This document shows, piece by piece, positions 22,535 to 30,944 of a DNA stretch of 59,494 nucleotides (its first letter is position 1; each line of letters begins with the position of its first letter). The stretch is from assembly GCA_902617375.1 (NCBI GenBank), contig CACMWI010000008.1:1-59494 (forward strand), written 5' to 3'. Origin of the DNA: an uncultured Alphaproteobacteria bacterium. Lineage in GTDB: Bacteria > Pseudomonadota > Alphaproteobacteria > Methylaequorales > Methylaequoraceae. The translations under genes were made by a program, and so were the position numbers. The notes beneath the pieces were generated by a model, which was not told the origin of the DNA, ran no database searches, and saw only the letters and a program-made list of their open reading frames with translations.

Positions 22535-22581
22535 ATAAAAAAAAAGAAAAAAAAAAGGAGAGCTAGTTGCTCTCCTTTTTT
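22535..22581 (-). terminator. Intrinsic terminator of the porin gene
   Basis: A 13-bp stem, AAAAAAGGAGAGC with its complement around a five-base loop (22551-22581), is followed on the minus strand by a long T-rich run. It lies about 27 bases behind the porin stop and just ahead of the lipoprotein gene. The A-tract on the other side would also allow termination of plus-strand transcripts. Confidence 0.88.
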
Positions 22582-22607
22582 AAAATTATGATATTGATTT
22601 TAAGTTT

Positions 22608-23924
22608 CTACCAGAAGAAGAAAGCACCAATACCACCGAATGAATCTTCTTGATCATCATCGGCAAGATACCAAGATTTTTCTGCGTATCCGCCTTCAGC
22701 GATTAATCTGAAGTTATCAGTAACGTTATGCCAAATCATACCTGAATGCATGGTGTTGGCATTTGAAGTACCTAGGTTGTTCATATCGCTTCCTGTCATT
22801 CTCAAGTAGTTACCACCATAAGAATAACCTACATTAGTACCTTGACCGAAATCAAATGTACCTTGGATATATCCACCGTAAGATTTTCTTTCCTTACCAT
22901 CATCATCTAATGCACCGGTTGTAGCAGCTACGGCATTATTGACTTGTCTTATTGGAAGAACAGAGTGTTGCCCTCTCATTCCAAGACCGCTAGCCCAGAA
23001 ACCAGTAGCAACTAGTGAAAAACCATCGTAAGAAAGTTTTGTACCAAAACCTACACCGGCTGATTCAACGTGATCATGTTCTCTATCTACGCCAGCTGCA
23101 GCTTGTCTAGATTGAGTTTCAGCTAAAGTTCTTCCTGTGTATTGGTATGTACCATCAACCCATAGGTTAACGCCAACACCAGTTTGTAGAAAATCACCAT
23201 TCCAAGTGATTTGTGCTTCTACTCTTGGAGCTGAGTGATCGGTTGCACTGTTAGCAGCAGTGTCAGCAGCTACATCTTTTGGATCAAAAACACCAACTTT
23301 TGCAGCAAAACCGTTACCAAGTTCTGGAAGTGTCCATGAAACCTGTGGTTGAAAGTCTGTGTAAAGGTAACCTACACCAATCCTACCTAAAGTAGTGTTG
23401 TTGTTACCTGCACTAGCTCCAGCACCAACACCAAATAAAAGCATATCATTTAATATTGCATTACTTTGATGAATGCCAAGACTACGACCAACTAAAACAG
23501 AACCAAAGGAACCAGCTATTGAACCACTAGTTTCACGAATGTTGATTTCACCATTACCTAAAGCGTTTTCTCCACCGTTCATGTGAGTATATAGACCAAG
23601 TCTTGCAGACATGTCTAAACCATTAGCTGTAGGAGCTTTAAGAGTCATACCCCAAACATTTGGTAAAAGACCTGTAACAATACTTGTCTCTGAATTACGA
23701 GCGTTAACAATACCAGCAGTAGTGTCGAAAGCAACCGTAGCACCACCAGCAGTAGTTGGTGCATTTGTACCACTATTTTGCATGATGAATGCATTAGCTG
23801 CGCCGTCAAATGAGACTTCCCAACCTTCTTGACTCATCAATAGAATTTTTGAGTCAACGTTGGTGGAAGCCAAAGCCATGACAGCAGGAATCGCAGCAAC
23901 TGCAATTTTTTTAGAAATTTTCAT
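22608..23924 (-). CDS. Outer-membrane porin
   Basis: A 438-residue porin of the proteobacterial type. The signal peptide is MKISKKIAVAAIPAVMALAS. Repeated amphipathic strands follow, for example GSFGSVLVGRSLG and KSYGGYIQGTFDFGQG, and the protein ends in aromatic residues (GIGAFFFW), the outer-membrane assembly signal. The low lysine and high Gly/Ala/Asn content, the preferred-looking codons, an excellent AAGGAAGG ribosome-binding site and a dedicated terminator all suggest a highly abundant protein. Substrate selectivity cannot be read. It lies behind the exbB-exbD-exbD-tonB genes on the same strand. Confidence 0.9.
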   Translation of the reverse strand: MKISKKIAVAAIPAVMALASTNVDSKILLMSQEGWEVSFDGAANAFIMQNSGTNAPTTAGGATVAFDTTAGIVNARNSETSIVTGLLPNVWGMTLKAPTANGLDMSARLGLYTHMNGGENALGNGEINIRETSGSIAGSFGSVLVGRSLGIHQSNAILNDMLLFGVGAGASAGNNNTTLGRIGVGYLYTDFQPQVSWTLPELGNGFAAKVGVFDPKDVAADTAANSATDHSAPRVEAQITWNGDFLQTGVGVNLWVDGTYQYTGRTLAETQSRQAAAGVDREHDHVESAGVGFGTKLSYDGFSLVATGFWASGLGMRGQHSVLPIRQVNNAVAATTGALDDDGKERKSYGGYIQGTFDFGQGTNVGYSYGGNYLRMTGSDMNNLGTSNANTMHSGMIWHNVTDNFRLIAEGGYAEKSWYLADDDQEDSFGGIGAFFFW

Positions 23925-24028
23925 ATATTTCCTTCCTTATTAGTTAATATAATCATTACAACTATAATACACTTTAAAAAAGCTTATTAAACTTTTATGT
24001 TCTCAATTGTGTAATTTTCTAATGAATT

Positions 24029-24044
24029 GTTGTAATATTACAAC
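24029..24044. promoter_or_regulatory. Perfect 16-bp palindrome GTTGTAATATTACAAC upstream of the porin
   Basis: This palindrome has no spacer and lies just after the tonB-like stop and about 105 bases before the porin start. The half-site GTTGTAAT occurs again nearer the gene (minus strand, 23955-23962) with an imperfect second half. Two spaced copies before a porin look like operator sites for a dimeric regulator; the regulator is unknown. A hairpin role is less likely because it is so AT-rich. Confidence 0.45.
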
Positions 24045-24050
24045 ACCAGG

Positions 24051-24806
24051 TTATTTAAGAATGTAATTAACAGGGATTTTTATTTTTAAATATCCTAGTT
24101 TGTCAAGCACCTCAGCAGGAGGTTTCGGAAATTTGAATGAATTTAGGATTTTTGTTGTAGCCCTATAAAGTCTTTTCGGAGCTCTATCTTTAATTTCAAT
24201 ATTTATTAATTTCCCATCTTTGTTTAGTGTTAAGACCGAAACTATTGTTCCTTGTTCTCTTCTTTTAATTGATTGAATTGGATAAGATTTAGACGCCATT
24301 TTATTAATTTCATACGATATAAAACTTAAATATTCATTCAACAACTGGTTCTTGATAATTGATTTATTTTTATTAATTGAAAATTGCTTTTGTGATTGTA
24401 TTTGTGGTTTTATTTCTGGAATTTCATTTGAATTATTTAATTTTTTTTCTTCTTGTTTCTGAATAATTTTTTTATTTGGTTCTATAACTTTCTCGACTTT
24501 TTCTGTACTTTTTTTGGTTTCTTTTTTTTTTAAAGACACAACATCTTTTTTTTTCTCAATCTCTATTTTCTTATTGTCTAAAATCTTATTTTGTTCAATA
24601 GGTTTGTCTTCAATTTTTTTTTTTTCTTTAACTATTTCTTTCGGTTTAGGTGGTGCTGGTTGAACAAATGAAAATTCTCTAAATTCGCTTAAATTAACAA
24701 CATAAATTTCTTTATCATTTGTTTTTGATGTAAAAAAAAAAACAATTGTAAAGTGAAATAGCAAAGAAAAGGCAATCGAAAAATATATAAACTTATTGTT
24801 TATCAT
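24051..24806 (-). CDS. TonB-family energy transducer
   Basis: An N-terminal membrane anchor (about residues 7-26) is followed by a proline-lysine stretch (PAPPKPKEIVKEKKK) and a very long charged linker to about residue 150. The C-terminal domain (GTIVSVLTLNKDGKLINIEI ... LNSFKFPKPP) is the TonB/TolA-type fold that contacts the outer membrane. With ExbB and two ExbD proteins directly upstream it should transmit proton-motive force to outer-membrane transporters. No TonB-dependent receptor lies in the window. A TolA-like role is the alternative. Confidence 0.78.
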   Translation of the reverse strand: MINNKFIYFSIAFSLLFHFTIVFFFTSKTNDKEIYVVNLSEFREFSFVQPAPPKPKEIVKEKKKIEDKPIEQNKILDNKKIEIEKKKDVVSLKKKETKKSTEKVEKVIEPNKKIIQKQEEKKLNNSNEIPEIKPQIQSQKQFSINKNKSIIKNQLLNEYLSFISYEINKMASKSYPIQSIKRREQGTIVSVLTLNKDGKLINIEIKDRAPKRLYRATTKILNSFKFPKPPAEVLDKLGYLKIKIPVNYILK

Positions 24807-25206
24807 TTTCTTTTTCTATTACTTTTACAAACAATTTTTTTATATCCTTTTCTTTGAATTCTTTTATTATTCTATTGAAGAAATGAATAGATGATTCTTT
24901 GTCTAAATCTAAAATATACTTTTTATTTTTCAATTGAATAAAATTTGATAATTCTTCAATGTTCAAACTTTTATTTTCATACAAAATTTCATTGTTTTTA
25001 TTAATTGTAAATACAATACTTTGACTATCAATTTCTACTTCATTTGCGAACTCTGATTCTGGCCTAGTAATATCACTAGAATCTTTTTTGCTAATCACTC
25101 CCGTTAACAAAAAGAAAATTAACAATAAAAATATCAAATTTATCATTGGTATAAGGTTTACCATTTCTAGGGTTTTATTAGGTCTTTGAGATTTTTTAAG
25201 GTGCAT
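24793..25206 (-). CDS. ExbD/TolR family protein, second copy
   Basis: A 137-residue protein with one N-terminal membrane helix (VNLIPMINLIFLLLIFFLL). The usual proton-channel aspartate of ExbD (PLID) is replaced here: the segment reads LIPMINLIF, with Asn where Asp is expected. The adjacent copy reads IIPLIDIIF and keeps the Asp. The periplasmic part is short and charged. It overlaps its neighbours by about 14 and 11 bases, indicating a single message. The Asp loss suggests a structural partner in a mixed dimer rather than a proton carrier. Confidence 0.75.
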   Translation of the reverse strand: MHLKKSQRPNKTLEMVNLIPMINLIFLLLIFFLLTGVISKKDSSDITRPESEFANEVEIDSQSIVFTINKNNEILYENKSLNIEELSNFIQLKNKKYILDLDKESSIHFFNRIIKEFKEKDIKKLFVKVIEKENDKQ

Positions 25207-25597
25207 CGGCGAAATTCACACTATTTATTTTTTTTTTTTTTATTAGATCCATGAGATTAAATAAAACCTGGATCGAGGATTTTTTATCATTCAAAATCAC
25301 AATTTTGTCGAAATTTTGAGCATTCCAATCGTCAAAATATTTATTTTCTAAATCTTTTAATTTAATGATTTTGTCTTCAAAAAAAATTTTATCTTTTTTG
25401 AGATATAAAATCATAAGTTGATCTTTATTTTGCTGGTTTGAAATTTGTTTTTGATTATTTACGGAGAAACTTACTTCACTATTTCTTGTAAAGTTTGTAG
25501 CTAACATAAAAAAAACTAGCATTAAAAAAATGATATCAATAAGAGGAATAATATTAATCTTTAACTTTTTGTTTTTTGAAATTTTATTCAAAGTCAT
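25196..25597 (-). CDS. exbD: ExbD/TolR family proton-channel protein
   Basis: A 133-residue protein with one N-terminal membrane helix that contains the key aspartate in NIIPLIDIIFLMLVFFML, the proton-carrying residue of ExbD/TolR. The periplasmic domain follows (SVNNQKQISNQ...). It lies between exbB and a second exbD-like gene and overlaps both. It should form the ExbB-ExbD motor that energises the TonB-like protein. Confidence 0.82.
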   Translation of the reverse strand: MTLNKISKNKKLKINIIPLIDIIFLMLVFFMLATNFTRNSEVSFSVNNQKQISNQQNKDQLMILYLKKDKIFFEDKIIKLKDLENKYFDDWNAQNFDKIVILNDKKSSIQVLFNLMDLIKKKKINSVNFADAP

Positions 25598-26208
25598 TTT
25601 AGTGTCGATAATTTAGAAATTAAAGTTTCAAAGTCATCCATAAGATCGTTGATTTTTTTTTCTAGGAAATAGTGACTTACCAGAGCTGGTATAGCTACTA
25701 TTAGTCCCATCGCAGTAGTCAGTAATGCTGTCCAAATACCACCTGCAAGAATTGACGGATCAACCAAACTACCCCCTAGTTCAAGCTCATTAAATGAGTC
25801 AATCATTCCTATAACAGTTCCAAGAAGTCCAACTAATGGACTCACTTGTGAAATAACTTCTAATGAAGGAAGAAAAGAATAAATTTGTTTAAATTCTTTA
25901 TTTTTTAATGAGTCAATTTCCTTTTCAATATCAATTTTTGAATTATTAGAAGAAAGAAGGTCAACTAAACTTAAAATAATTCTTTGTTTTGATTTTGGAA
26001 GAGTGTCAATAAAACCTTTCCTAACGTCGTTCATGTTATTATTTTTGTCAGCAATTAGCAAACTGTAGAATTTAGAAAAATCTAATTTTCTCAAAAAGTA
26101 TATTTCAATAATTTTTAGTGTGACAATTGCAATGGTAATTATCGACAAAGCAAATAATGATGTGAATATAATTCCACCCTTGTCTATATAAATAAAAAAT
26201 GATTCCAT
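25594..26208 (-). CDS. exbB: ExbB/TolQ/MotA family proton-channel protein
   Basis: A 204-residue inner-membrane protein. One N-terminal helix (FTSLFALSIITIAIVTLKI) is followed by a cytoplasmic domain and two C-terminal helices. They contain SPLVGLLGTVIGMIDSF and LLTTAMGLIVAIPALVSHYF, the classic ExbB/TolQ motifs with the channel threonines. It is first in the exbB-exbD-exbD-tonB unit and starts about 14 bases after the ABC ATPase gene. Confidence 0.88.
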   Translation of the reverse strand: MESFFIYIDKGGIIFTSLFALSIITIAIVTLKIIEIYFLRKLDFSKFYSLLIADKNNNMNDVRKGFIDTLPKSKQRIILSLVDLLSSNNSKIDIEKEIDSLKNKEFKQIYSFLPSLEVISQVSPLVGLLGTVIGMIDSFNELELGGSLVDPSILAGGIWTALLTTAMGLIVAIPALVSHYFLEKKINDLMDDFETLISKLSTLK

Positions 26209-26222
26209 TTAGTTTGCCTTAA

Positions 26223-26975
26223 TTAAACTAAACCTTTTAATAGAGAAGGGAACTTTTTTCTCAACTGATCATATTCTTTTTGAATTTCAGTGTTGTCAAT
26301 TGAAAGTCCTTCTGTTTTAGATTTAATCTTATGATCGTAAACAACTGAAGCTGGTCTTTTGGAAAAAAAAATTATTCTGTCTCCTAGAAGAATAGCTTCT
26401 TTAAGATTATGCGTAATAAGTATGATTGTAATTGGGTTTTTTTTCCAATAATTTATTAGCACGGAATAAAGGTTTTCTGCCGTGGGTTGGTCCAATGACA
26501 CAAAAGGCTCATCCATCAATAAAATTTGTGGTTTTTTTATCAACGCTCTAGCTAAAGAAACTTTTCGTCTCATACCACCAGATATAGTTTTGGGATAATA
26601 ATTCTTAAATTCGTGTAAATCAAATTCAGAAAGAAGAGATTCTATTCTTTCAATATATTCTTCTTTTTCTTCGCAAACTAATTCAATATTTTCTTTGACT
26701 GTTAACCATGGAAGAAGTCTTGAGGTTTGAAAGACATAACCATAATCCCCATTTGCCTTTAAATCACCTTGTTTTTTATTGAATTTCTGATCTTCAGCGT
26801 CTATTAGACCACCTATTATGTTCATTAGAGTGGTTTTACCACATCCAGATGGACCAACAATGCAAACAAATTCTTTATACTTGATTTTAATATTTATGTT
26901 TTTAAGAACATCGATGGATGTTTTATCGTGCGGGTTTACAAACGATTTTTTTTTTATGTTAATGTGAAAATCCAA
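26223..26975 (-). CDS. ABC transporter ATP-binding protein, SsuB/TauB-like
   Basis: A 250-residue ATPase of the nitrate/sulfonate/taurine importer class. Walker A is GPSGCGKTT, the signature is TISGGMRRKVSLARAL and Walker B is ILLMDEPFVSLD; the switch histidine lies in LITHNLKEA. It is the last gene of a binding protein-permease-ATPase set. The Q-loop region and length are normal. The substrate cannot be told from the ATPase. Confidence 0.88.
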   Translation of the reverse strand: MDFHINIKKKSFVNPHDKTSIDVLKNINIKIKYKEFVCIVGPSGCGKTTLMNIIGGLIDAEDQKFNKKQGDLKANGDYGYVFQTSRLLPWLTVKENIELVCEEKEEYIERIESLLSEFDLHEFKNYYPKTISGGMRRKVSLARALIKKPQILLMDEPFVSLDQPTAENLYSVLINYWKKNPITIILITHNLKEAILLGDRIIFFSKRPASVVYDHKIKSKTEGLSIDNTEIQKEYDQLRKKFPSLLKGLV

Positions 26976-26978
26976 TTT

Positions 26979-27728
26979 TTACCTCCAAATGGATATTTTT
27001 TTTTCAAATGGCCTAACTAAAATAAACTCTACAAAAATTATTAGAAGAACAAACACCAATGTATACGCCAAAATACCTGAAATATCAAAAAATTGGAAGA
27101 ATCCAAATAATTTAAATCCTACTCCGTTGCTTCTACCCAAGAGCTCTACCACGAGAACAATTTTCCAAATCAACGATAGACCTGATCTTGCAGATGATAA
27201 CAAGTATGGATAAAGTTGAGGTAGTATTACTTTTAAAAAAAATTTATTTCCTGAAATTTTATAAAATTTGGCTACATCTACATAATCTTTTTCAATTGAT
27301 CTAGCTCCTTCTCGCATAATAACTGCAACCATTGGTATTTTATTTAAAGAAACTGCAACGATTGCTGCGACTTCATTTAAACCAAACCACACATAGCATA
27401 AAATTATAATTACTAGCGCCGGTACATTTAATCCCATTATTAGCCAGTCATCTAAAAAATTATTTAATGATGAATTTCTTCCCATATAAATCCCAAAAAA
27501 AGTTCCAATAAACATAGCTATAATAAATGAAAGAAAAACTCTTTTAAGCGTTATCGCTGTATGATAAAAAATTTCGTTGCCTTCTGCTTCTAAAATTATC
27601 TTATTGAAAACTTCGCTAGGACCAGGTAAAAGGTCAACTTCAACGTAAAGACTAGAGATCTGCCATATACTAAAGAAAATTAGAATGGAAGCAATTCTAA
27701 TAACTGCATTGGGATTGTTTTTTTCCAT
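26979..27728 (-). CDS. ABC transporter permease, SsuC/TauC-like
   Basis: A 249-residue membrane protein with about six helices and the binding-protein-dependent permease EAA-type loop (around AKFYKISGNKFFLKVILPQLYP), which couples to the ATPase. It resembles permeases of the nitrate/sulfonate/taurine family. It abuts the binding-protein gene (2 bases) and the ATPase gene (3 bases), so the three are translated as a unit. Confidence 0.87.
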   Translation of the reverse strand: MEKNNPNAVIRIASILIFFSIWQISSLYVEVDLLPGPSEVFNKIILEAEGNEIFYHTAITLKRVFLSFIIAMFIGTFFGIYMGRNSSLNNFLDDWLIMGLNVPALVIIILCYVWFGLNEVAAIVAVSLNKIPMVAVIMREGARSIEKDYVDVAKFYKISGNKFFLKVILPQLYPYLLSSARSGLSLIWKIVLVVELLGRSNGVGFKLFGFFQFFDISGILAYTLVFVLLIIFVEFILVRPFEKKISIWR

Positions 27729-27730
27729 TA

Positions 27731-28726
27731 CTATTCTACCCAGAATGTTCCAGGGGATAGTTCCTTAGCTTTACCAACAAGTTCTCTTCCTCCAACTTCT
27801 GAAAGTATAGAGTAAAGTTTTTTTGAACCATTAATTTGGTCCAATGAAAAATCTTTTGAAGGAATACCTTCTCTGTATATATCTCTTAAATTTTTAAAGA
27901 GTTGATCATTTTCTGCATTCATAAATGGTCTTACTTTTTCCCATATCTCATCCGATTCGAGCATCAATTTTTTTGCATTTTTTGATGTTTTAAAAAAATT
28001 TTTTAATAATTCTTTATTTTGCTCTGCCCATTGCTCTTTGAAAACCCATCCGATTACTGGAATGCCTTGAGGAAGATTTAACTTATTCAAGATGTCATTG
28101 ATATTTATAACTTTAGTAAATTTTTCATTTGTTAACAGCTTTGCTTGGTAAGGCCAATAGGTAAGAATTGCGTCAAAACTATTTTGTTCAATCTTTTTGT
28201 TTAATAAAGGTGGAGCACCAAATATTTGTCTACTCACATCTTTAAGTTCTTTTCCGTATTCTTTTTTGAAATATGCTCTAAATATCAGCCAGCCTTTGTC
28301 AACTTGACCACCAGCGATACCTATTTTTTTTCCTTCCAAATCTCCTTCATTTTTGATATTTGAATCTTTCGATGCTATTAGACCACCAGCTGACATCGAA
28401 TGCGGAACGAATGCAAATTCTCTACCTTCATTTCTTTGTCTTGATACCCAAAACCAGTCAGTTACTATGAGATCGACTGCTCCACCTTGAAGCGCAACAG
28501 CTGCCGCATTCTTACTTGCTAATTCAACTATCTCAATATTTAGACCATTATCTTTGTCCATATTGAGTTCTTTTATTAATTTAAGCTCCCAATTAACACT
28601 GCCATATTGTAGGGATCCAATTCTTAATGTATTGGCATGGAGATAAGAGAAACAAATGTTAAAGATCAAAGTAAGAAATAAAACATTGGTTATAAAAAGT
28701 GATTTGTTAAAAATATTTTTAATCAT
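27731..28726 (-). CDS. ABC transporter substrate-binding protein, SsuA/TauA/NMT1-like
   Basis: A 331-residue periplasmic protein with a signal peptide (about residues 1-31). It shows a two-lobe binding-protein fold: LRIGSLQYGSVNWELKLIKE at the start of lobe one, VTDWFWVSRQRNEG, then LEGKKIGIAGGQVDKGW. It belongs to the NMT1/SsuA-like superfamily, whose members bind sulfonates, nitrate, pyrimidines or other small compounds. The ligand here is not predictable by eye. It is the first gene of the importer and has a good upstream promoter. Confidence 0.82.
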   Translation of the reverse strand: MIKNIFNKSLFITNVLFLTLIFNICFSYLHANTLRIGSLQYGSVNWELKLIKELNMDKDNGLNIEIVELASKNAAAVALQGGAVDLIVTDWFWVSRQRNEGREFAFVPHSMSAGGLIASKDSNIKNEGDLEGKKIGIAGGQVDKGWLIFRAYFKKEYGKELKDVSRQIFGAPPLLNKKIEQNSFDAILTYWPYQAKLLTNEKFTKVININDILNKLNLPQGIPVIGWVFKEQWAEQNKELLKNFFKTSKNAKKLMLESDEIWEKVRPFMNAENDQLFKNLRDIYREGIPSKDFSLDQINGSKKLYSILSEVGGRELVGKAKELSPGTFWVE

Positions 28727-28768
28727 AATTCTAAATAATATTTCCTTCTTAATAAATATATTGTATTT

Positions 28769-28796
28769 TCTATACTTTACATCAAACGTCTGTCAA
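28769..28796 (-). promoter_or_regulatory. Sigma-70-type promoter of the ABC importer
   Basis: On the minus strand a perfect -35 TTGACA (28791-28796) is followed after 16 bases by a -10-like TATAGA (28769-28774). The start of the binding-protein gene lies about 42 bases downstream, with AAGGAAAT between. The -35 match is strong and the -10 moderate. Confidence 0.55.
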
Positions 28797-28822
28797 TGCT
28801 AGTTTTTTTTGATGAATGCAAT

Positions 28823-29056
28823 ATGAAGAAAAAAGTTTATTTTTTAAATCTTAAAGGCTATAAATGCCCAATACCAGTATTAAAAATTTCCAAAAAATTT
28901 AAGGAAATTAATAAAGGTGATATTCTTGAAGTAAATACAGATGATCCAAAAGCGGACAAAGATATACAAGAACTTAGTAACAATATTAAAATTAAAGTAT
29001 TAGAAATGAATTCTACAAACGAAAAAAACATGTACTTTAAACTCCAAAAATATTGA
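28823..29056 (+). CDS. TusA-like sulfur carrier protein
   Basis: A 77-residue protein of the TusA/SirA fold. The CPxP motif (GYKCPIPVLK) holds the sulfur-carrying cysteine, and LEVNTDDPKADKDI is the usual second block. Such proteins pass persulfide sulfur to tRNA thiolation or molybdenum-cofactor synthesis. The frame extends to 28796, but the ATG at 28823 gives the normal start. It lies 17 bases before xseB. Confidence 0.82.
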   Translation: MKKKVYFLNLKGYKCPIPVLKISKKFKEINKGDILEVNTDDPKADKDIQELSNNIKIKVLEMNSTNEKNMYFKLQKY

Positions 29057-29073
29057 TTTTTGATTTATTTTGA

Positions 29074-29298
29074 ATGAAAGACTTACTTGATAAAAAAATA
29101 GACGATTTAAGCTATGAGGATGCCTTTGATAGACTTCAAAAAATTACCGAATTACTTGAAAATGGTAACGTTTCGCTTGATGATTCTATTAAATATTATG
29201 AACAAGGAATTTTACTAAAAAACTTTTGTGAAAAAAAACTAAAAGATGCAGAGATGAAAATCAAAAATGTATTAGATAAGTCAAAAAATAGTGAATAA
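29074..29298 (+). CDS. xseB: Exodeoxyribonuclease VII small subunit
   Basis: The 74-residue XseB subunit partners XseA in a nuclease that degrades single-stranded DNA. The helical block SYEDAFDRLQKITELLENG, then LDDSIKYYEQG, is the family signature. The gene starts an xseB-ispA-tlyA run with gaps of only 0-2 bases. xseA is not here, as is usual. Confidence 0.9.
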   Translation: MKDLLDKKIDDLSYEDAFDRLQKITELLENGNVSLDDSIKYYEQGILLKNFCEKKLKDAEMKIKNVLDKSKNSE

Positions 29299-29300
29299 TA

Positions 29301-30179
29301 ATGTCTAGTATAGAAAAATTTATCTCAAAATTTGCAATAGAATTTGATGATTTTTTTTTAAAACTTCTTCCCAAAAGAAAATATTCCCAAAAACTTCATG
29401 ATGCGATGAAATATTCAATTAAGGTTGGAGGTAAAAGGCTTAGACCTTTATTTTTGATTGAAATATCTAAAATATTTAATGTTGAGAAAATAATGGCTTT
29501 TAGAGCTGCTGCTGCGATTGAATTAATTCATTGTTATTCATTAGTTCATGATGATCTCCCTGCCATGGATGATGACGATTTACGAAGAGGGCATATGACT
29601 TGTCATAAAAAATATGATGATGCTACAGCGATACTCGTTGGAGACGCTTTCCAATCTTTGGCTTTTGAAATCTTATCTGATAAAAAAACACATCCTAATG
29701 CTAATGTAAGGTGTAATTTGATTAATGAACTTTCAAAAGCCTCTGGAGCAAATGGAATGGTAGGTGGACAAATGTTGGATTTAGATGCCGAAAAGAAAAA
29801 GTTGAGCTTAAACGAAATTTTGATGCTTCAAAAACTTAAAACTGGAGAACTGTTTAGATTTTCTTGTGTAGCAGGTCCAATTCTCTCTGGAAAAAAAGAT
29901 CTTAGACATTTTGAAGAATTTGCAAATAATCTAGGTTTAGCATTCCAAATTAAAGATGATTTACTAGACGTTGAAGGTGATGAAAAACAAATGGGTAAAA
30001 AGACAAAAAAGGATTTATCTAGGGGTAAAGAAACCTTGATCTCTTATTTAGGAAAAAAAGGTGCAAAAAAAAAGTCAGAAGATTTGATAAAAGATTCCAA
30101 ACAAATTTTAAAATTCTATGGAAAAAGAGCAAATAGAATTATAGATTTAACTAACTTTGTAATTTCAAGAAACAATTGA
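29301..30179 (+). CDS. ispA: Farnesyl diphosphate synthase (polyprenyl synthase)
   Basis: IspA makes C15 farnesyl diphosphate for quinones and cell-wall lipid carriers. The first aspartate motif is LVHDDLPAMDDDDLRRG and the second is FQIKDDLLDVEGD; VGGKRLRP is the diphosphate-binding block. 292 residues is normal. It directly abuts tlyA. In many alphaproteobacteria dxs lies between ispA and tlyA; it is absent here. It is distinct from the carotenoid CrtE at 18 kb. Confidence 0.93.
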   Translation: MSSIEKFISKFAIEFDDFFLKLLPKRKYSQKLHDAMKYSIKVGGKRLRPLFLIEISKIFNVEKIMAFRAAAAIELIHCYSLVHDDLPAMDDDDLRRGHMTCHKKYDDATAILVGDAFQSLAFEILSDKKTHPNANVRCNLINELSKASGANGMVGGQMLDLDAEKKKLSLNEILMLQKLKTGELFRFSCVAGPILSGKKDLRHFEEFANNLGLAFQIKDDLLDVEGDEKQMGKKTKKDLSRGKETLISYLGKKGAKKKSEDLIKDSKQILKFYGKRANRIIDLTNFVISRNN

Positions 30180-30944
30180 ATGTTCATTCGTAAAGCTGTT
30201 CCAGAAAATTTAGACAAACAAAGAATTGACTATATTCTTAAAGAGTTAGAGTTAGTTGAATCTAGGAATCAAGCTTTAGCTGTAATAATTTCAGGAAAAG
30301 TGTTTGTTGATAATGAAAAAATACTAAAACCTGGGAAAATTATTCGGTGCAATAAAATAATTGAACTAAAAAAGGACAAAAATCATTGGGTTTCTCGAGG
30401 TGGAATTAAACTTAGTCATGCATTAAAAAAATTTAATGTTAACGTTAATAAAAAAATTTCTCTCGATATCGGTTGTTCAACAGGTGGATTTACAGATGTT
30501 CTCATAAAAATGGGAGTAGAAAAAGTGTATGCAATTGATGTTGGTTATGGCCAACTAGATTGGCGTTTAAGAAATTCTGAAAAGGTAATTTTATTTGAAA
30601 GGACAAATGCAAGGGCGCTTGATACTAATATTATTCCAGAATTATTGGATTTAGTTGTATGTGATGTGAGTTTTATTTCTTTAAAAAAAGTACTTTTACC
30701 TGTTAAGAAATTGTTAAATAGAAAATTTGAAATATTAAGCTTAGTAAAACCTCAGTTTGAAGCAAGGAAAAATGAAGTAGGTCGAGGTGGTATAATCAAA
30801 GATTCAAGAATTCATAACAGAATTTGTGAAGAATTAAGGTTTTGGTTTAGACAAAACTTTGATTGCGAATATTTAAATATCATTGATAGTCCAATTACAG
30901 GTCAAAAGGGTAATAAAGAGTTTTTCATATATATAAAAAATTAA
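30180..30944 (+). CDS. tlyA: TlyA-family rRNA 2'-O-methyltransferase
   Basis: TlyA proteins methylate ribose 2'-O positions of 16S/23S rRNA. An N-terminal S4 RNA-binding domain ([20 protein letters not shown]) is followed by a Rossmann methyltransferase with [15 protein letters not shown] as the SAM motif and SLVKPQFE downstream. 254 residues is normal. It starts one base after ispA ends. Its 3' end overlaps the convergent aroC by four bases. Confidence 0.9.
   Translation: MFIRKAVPENLDKQRIDYILKELELVESRNQALAVIISGKVFVDNEKILKPGKIIRCNKIIELKKDKNHWVSRGGIKLSHALKKFNVNVNKKISLDIGCSTGGFTDVLIKMGVEKVYAIDVGYGQLDWRLRNSEKVILFERTNARALDTNIIPELLDLVVCDVSFISLKKVLLPVKKLLNRKFEILSLVKPQFEARKNEVGRGGIIKDSRIHNRICEELRFWFRQNFDCEYLNIIDSPITGQKGNKEFFIYIKN

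Noticed and set aside
23611..23832. 73-codon plus-strand frame inside the porin
   Set aside because: Opposite-strand shadow of a codon-biased gene; protein shows no motif or start signal.
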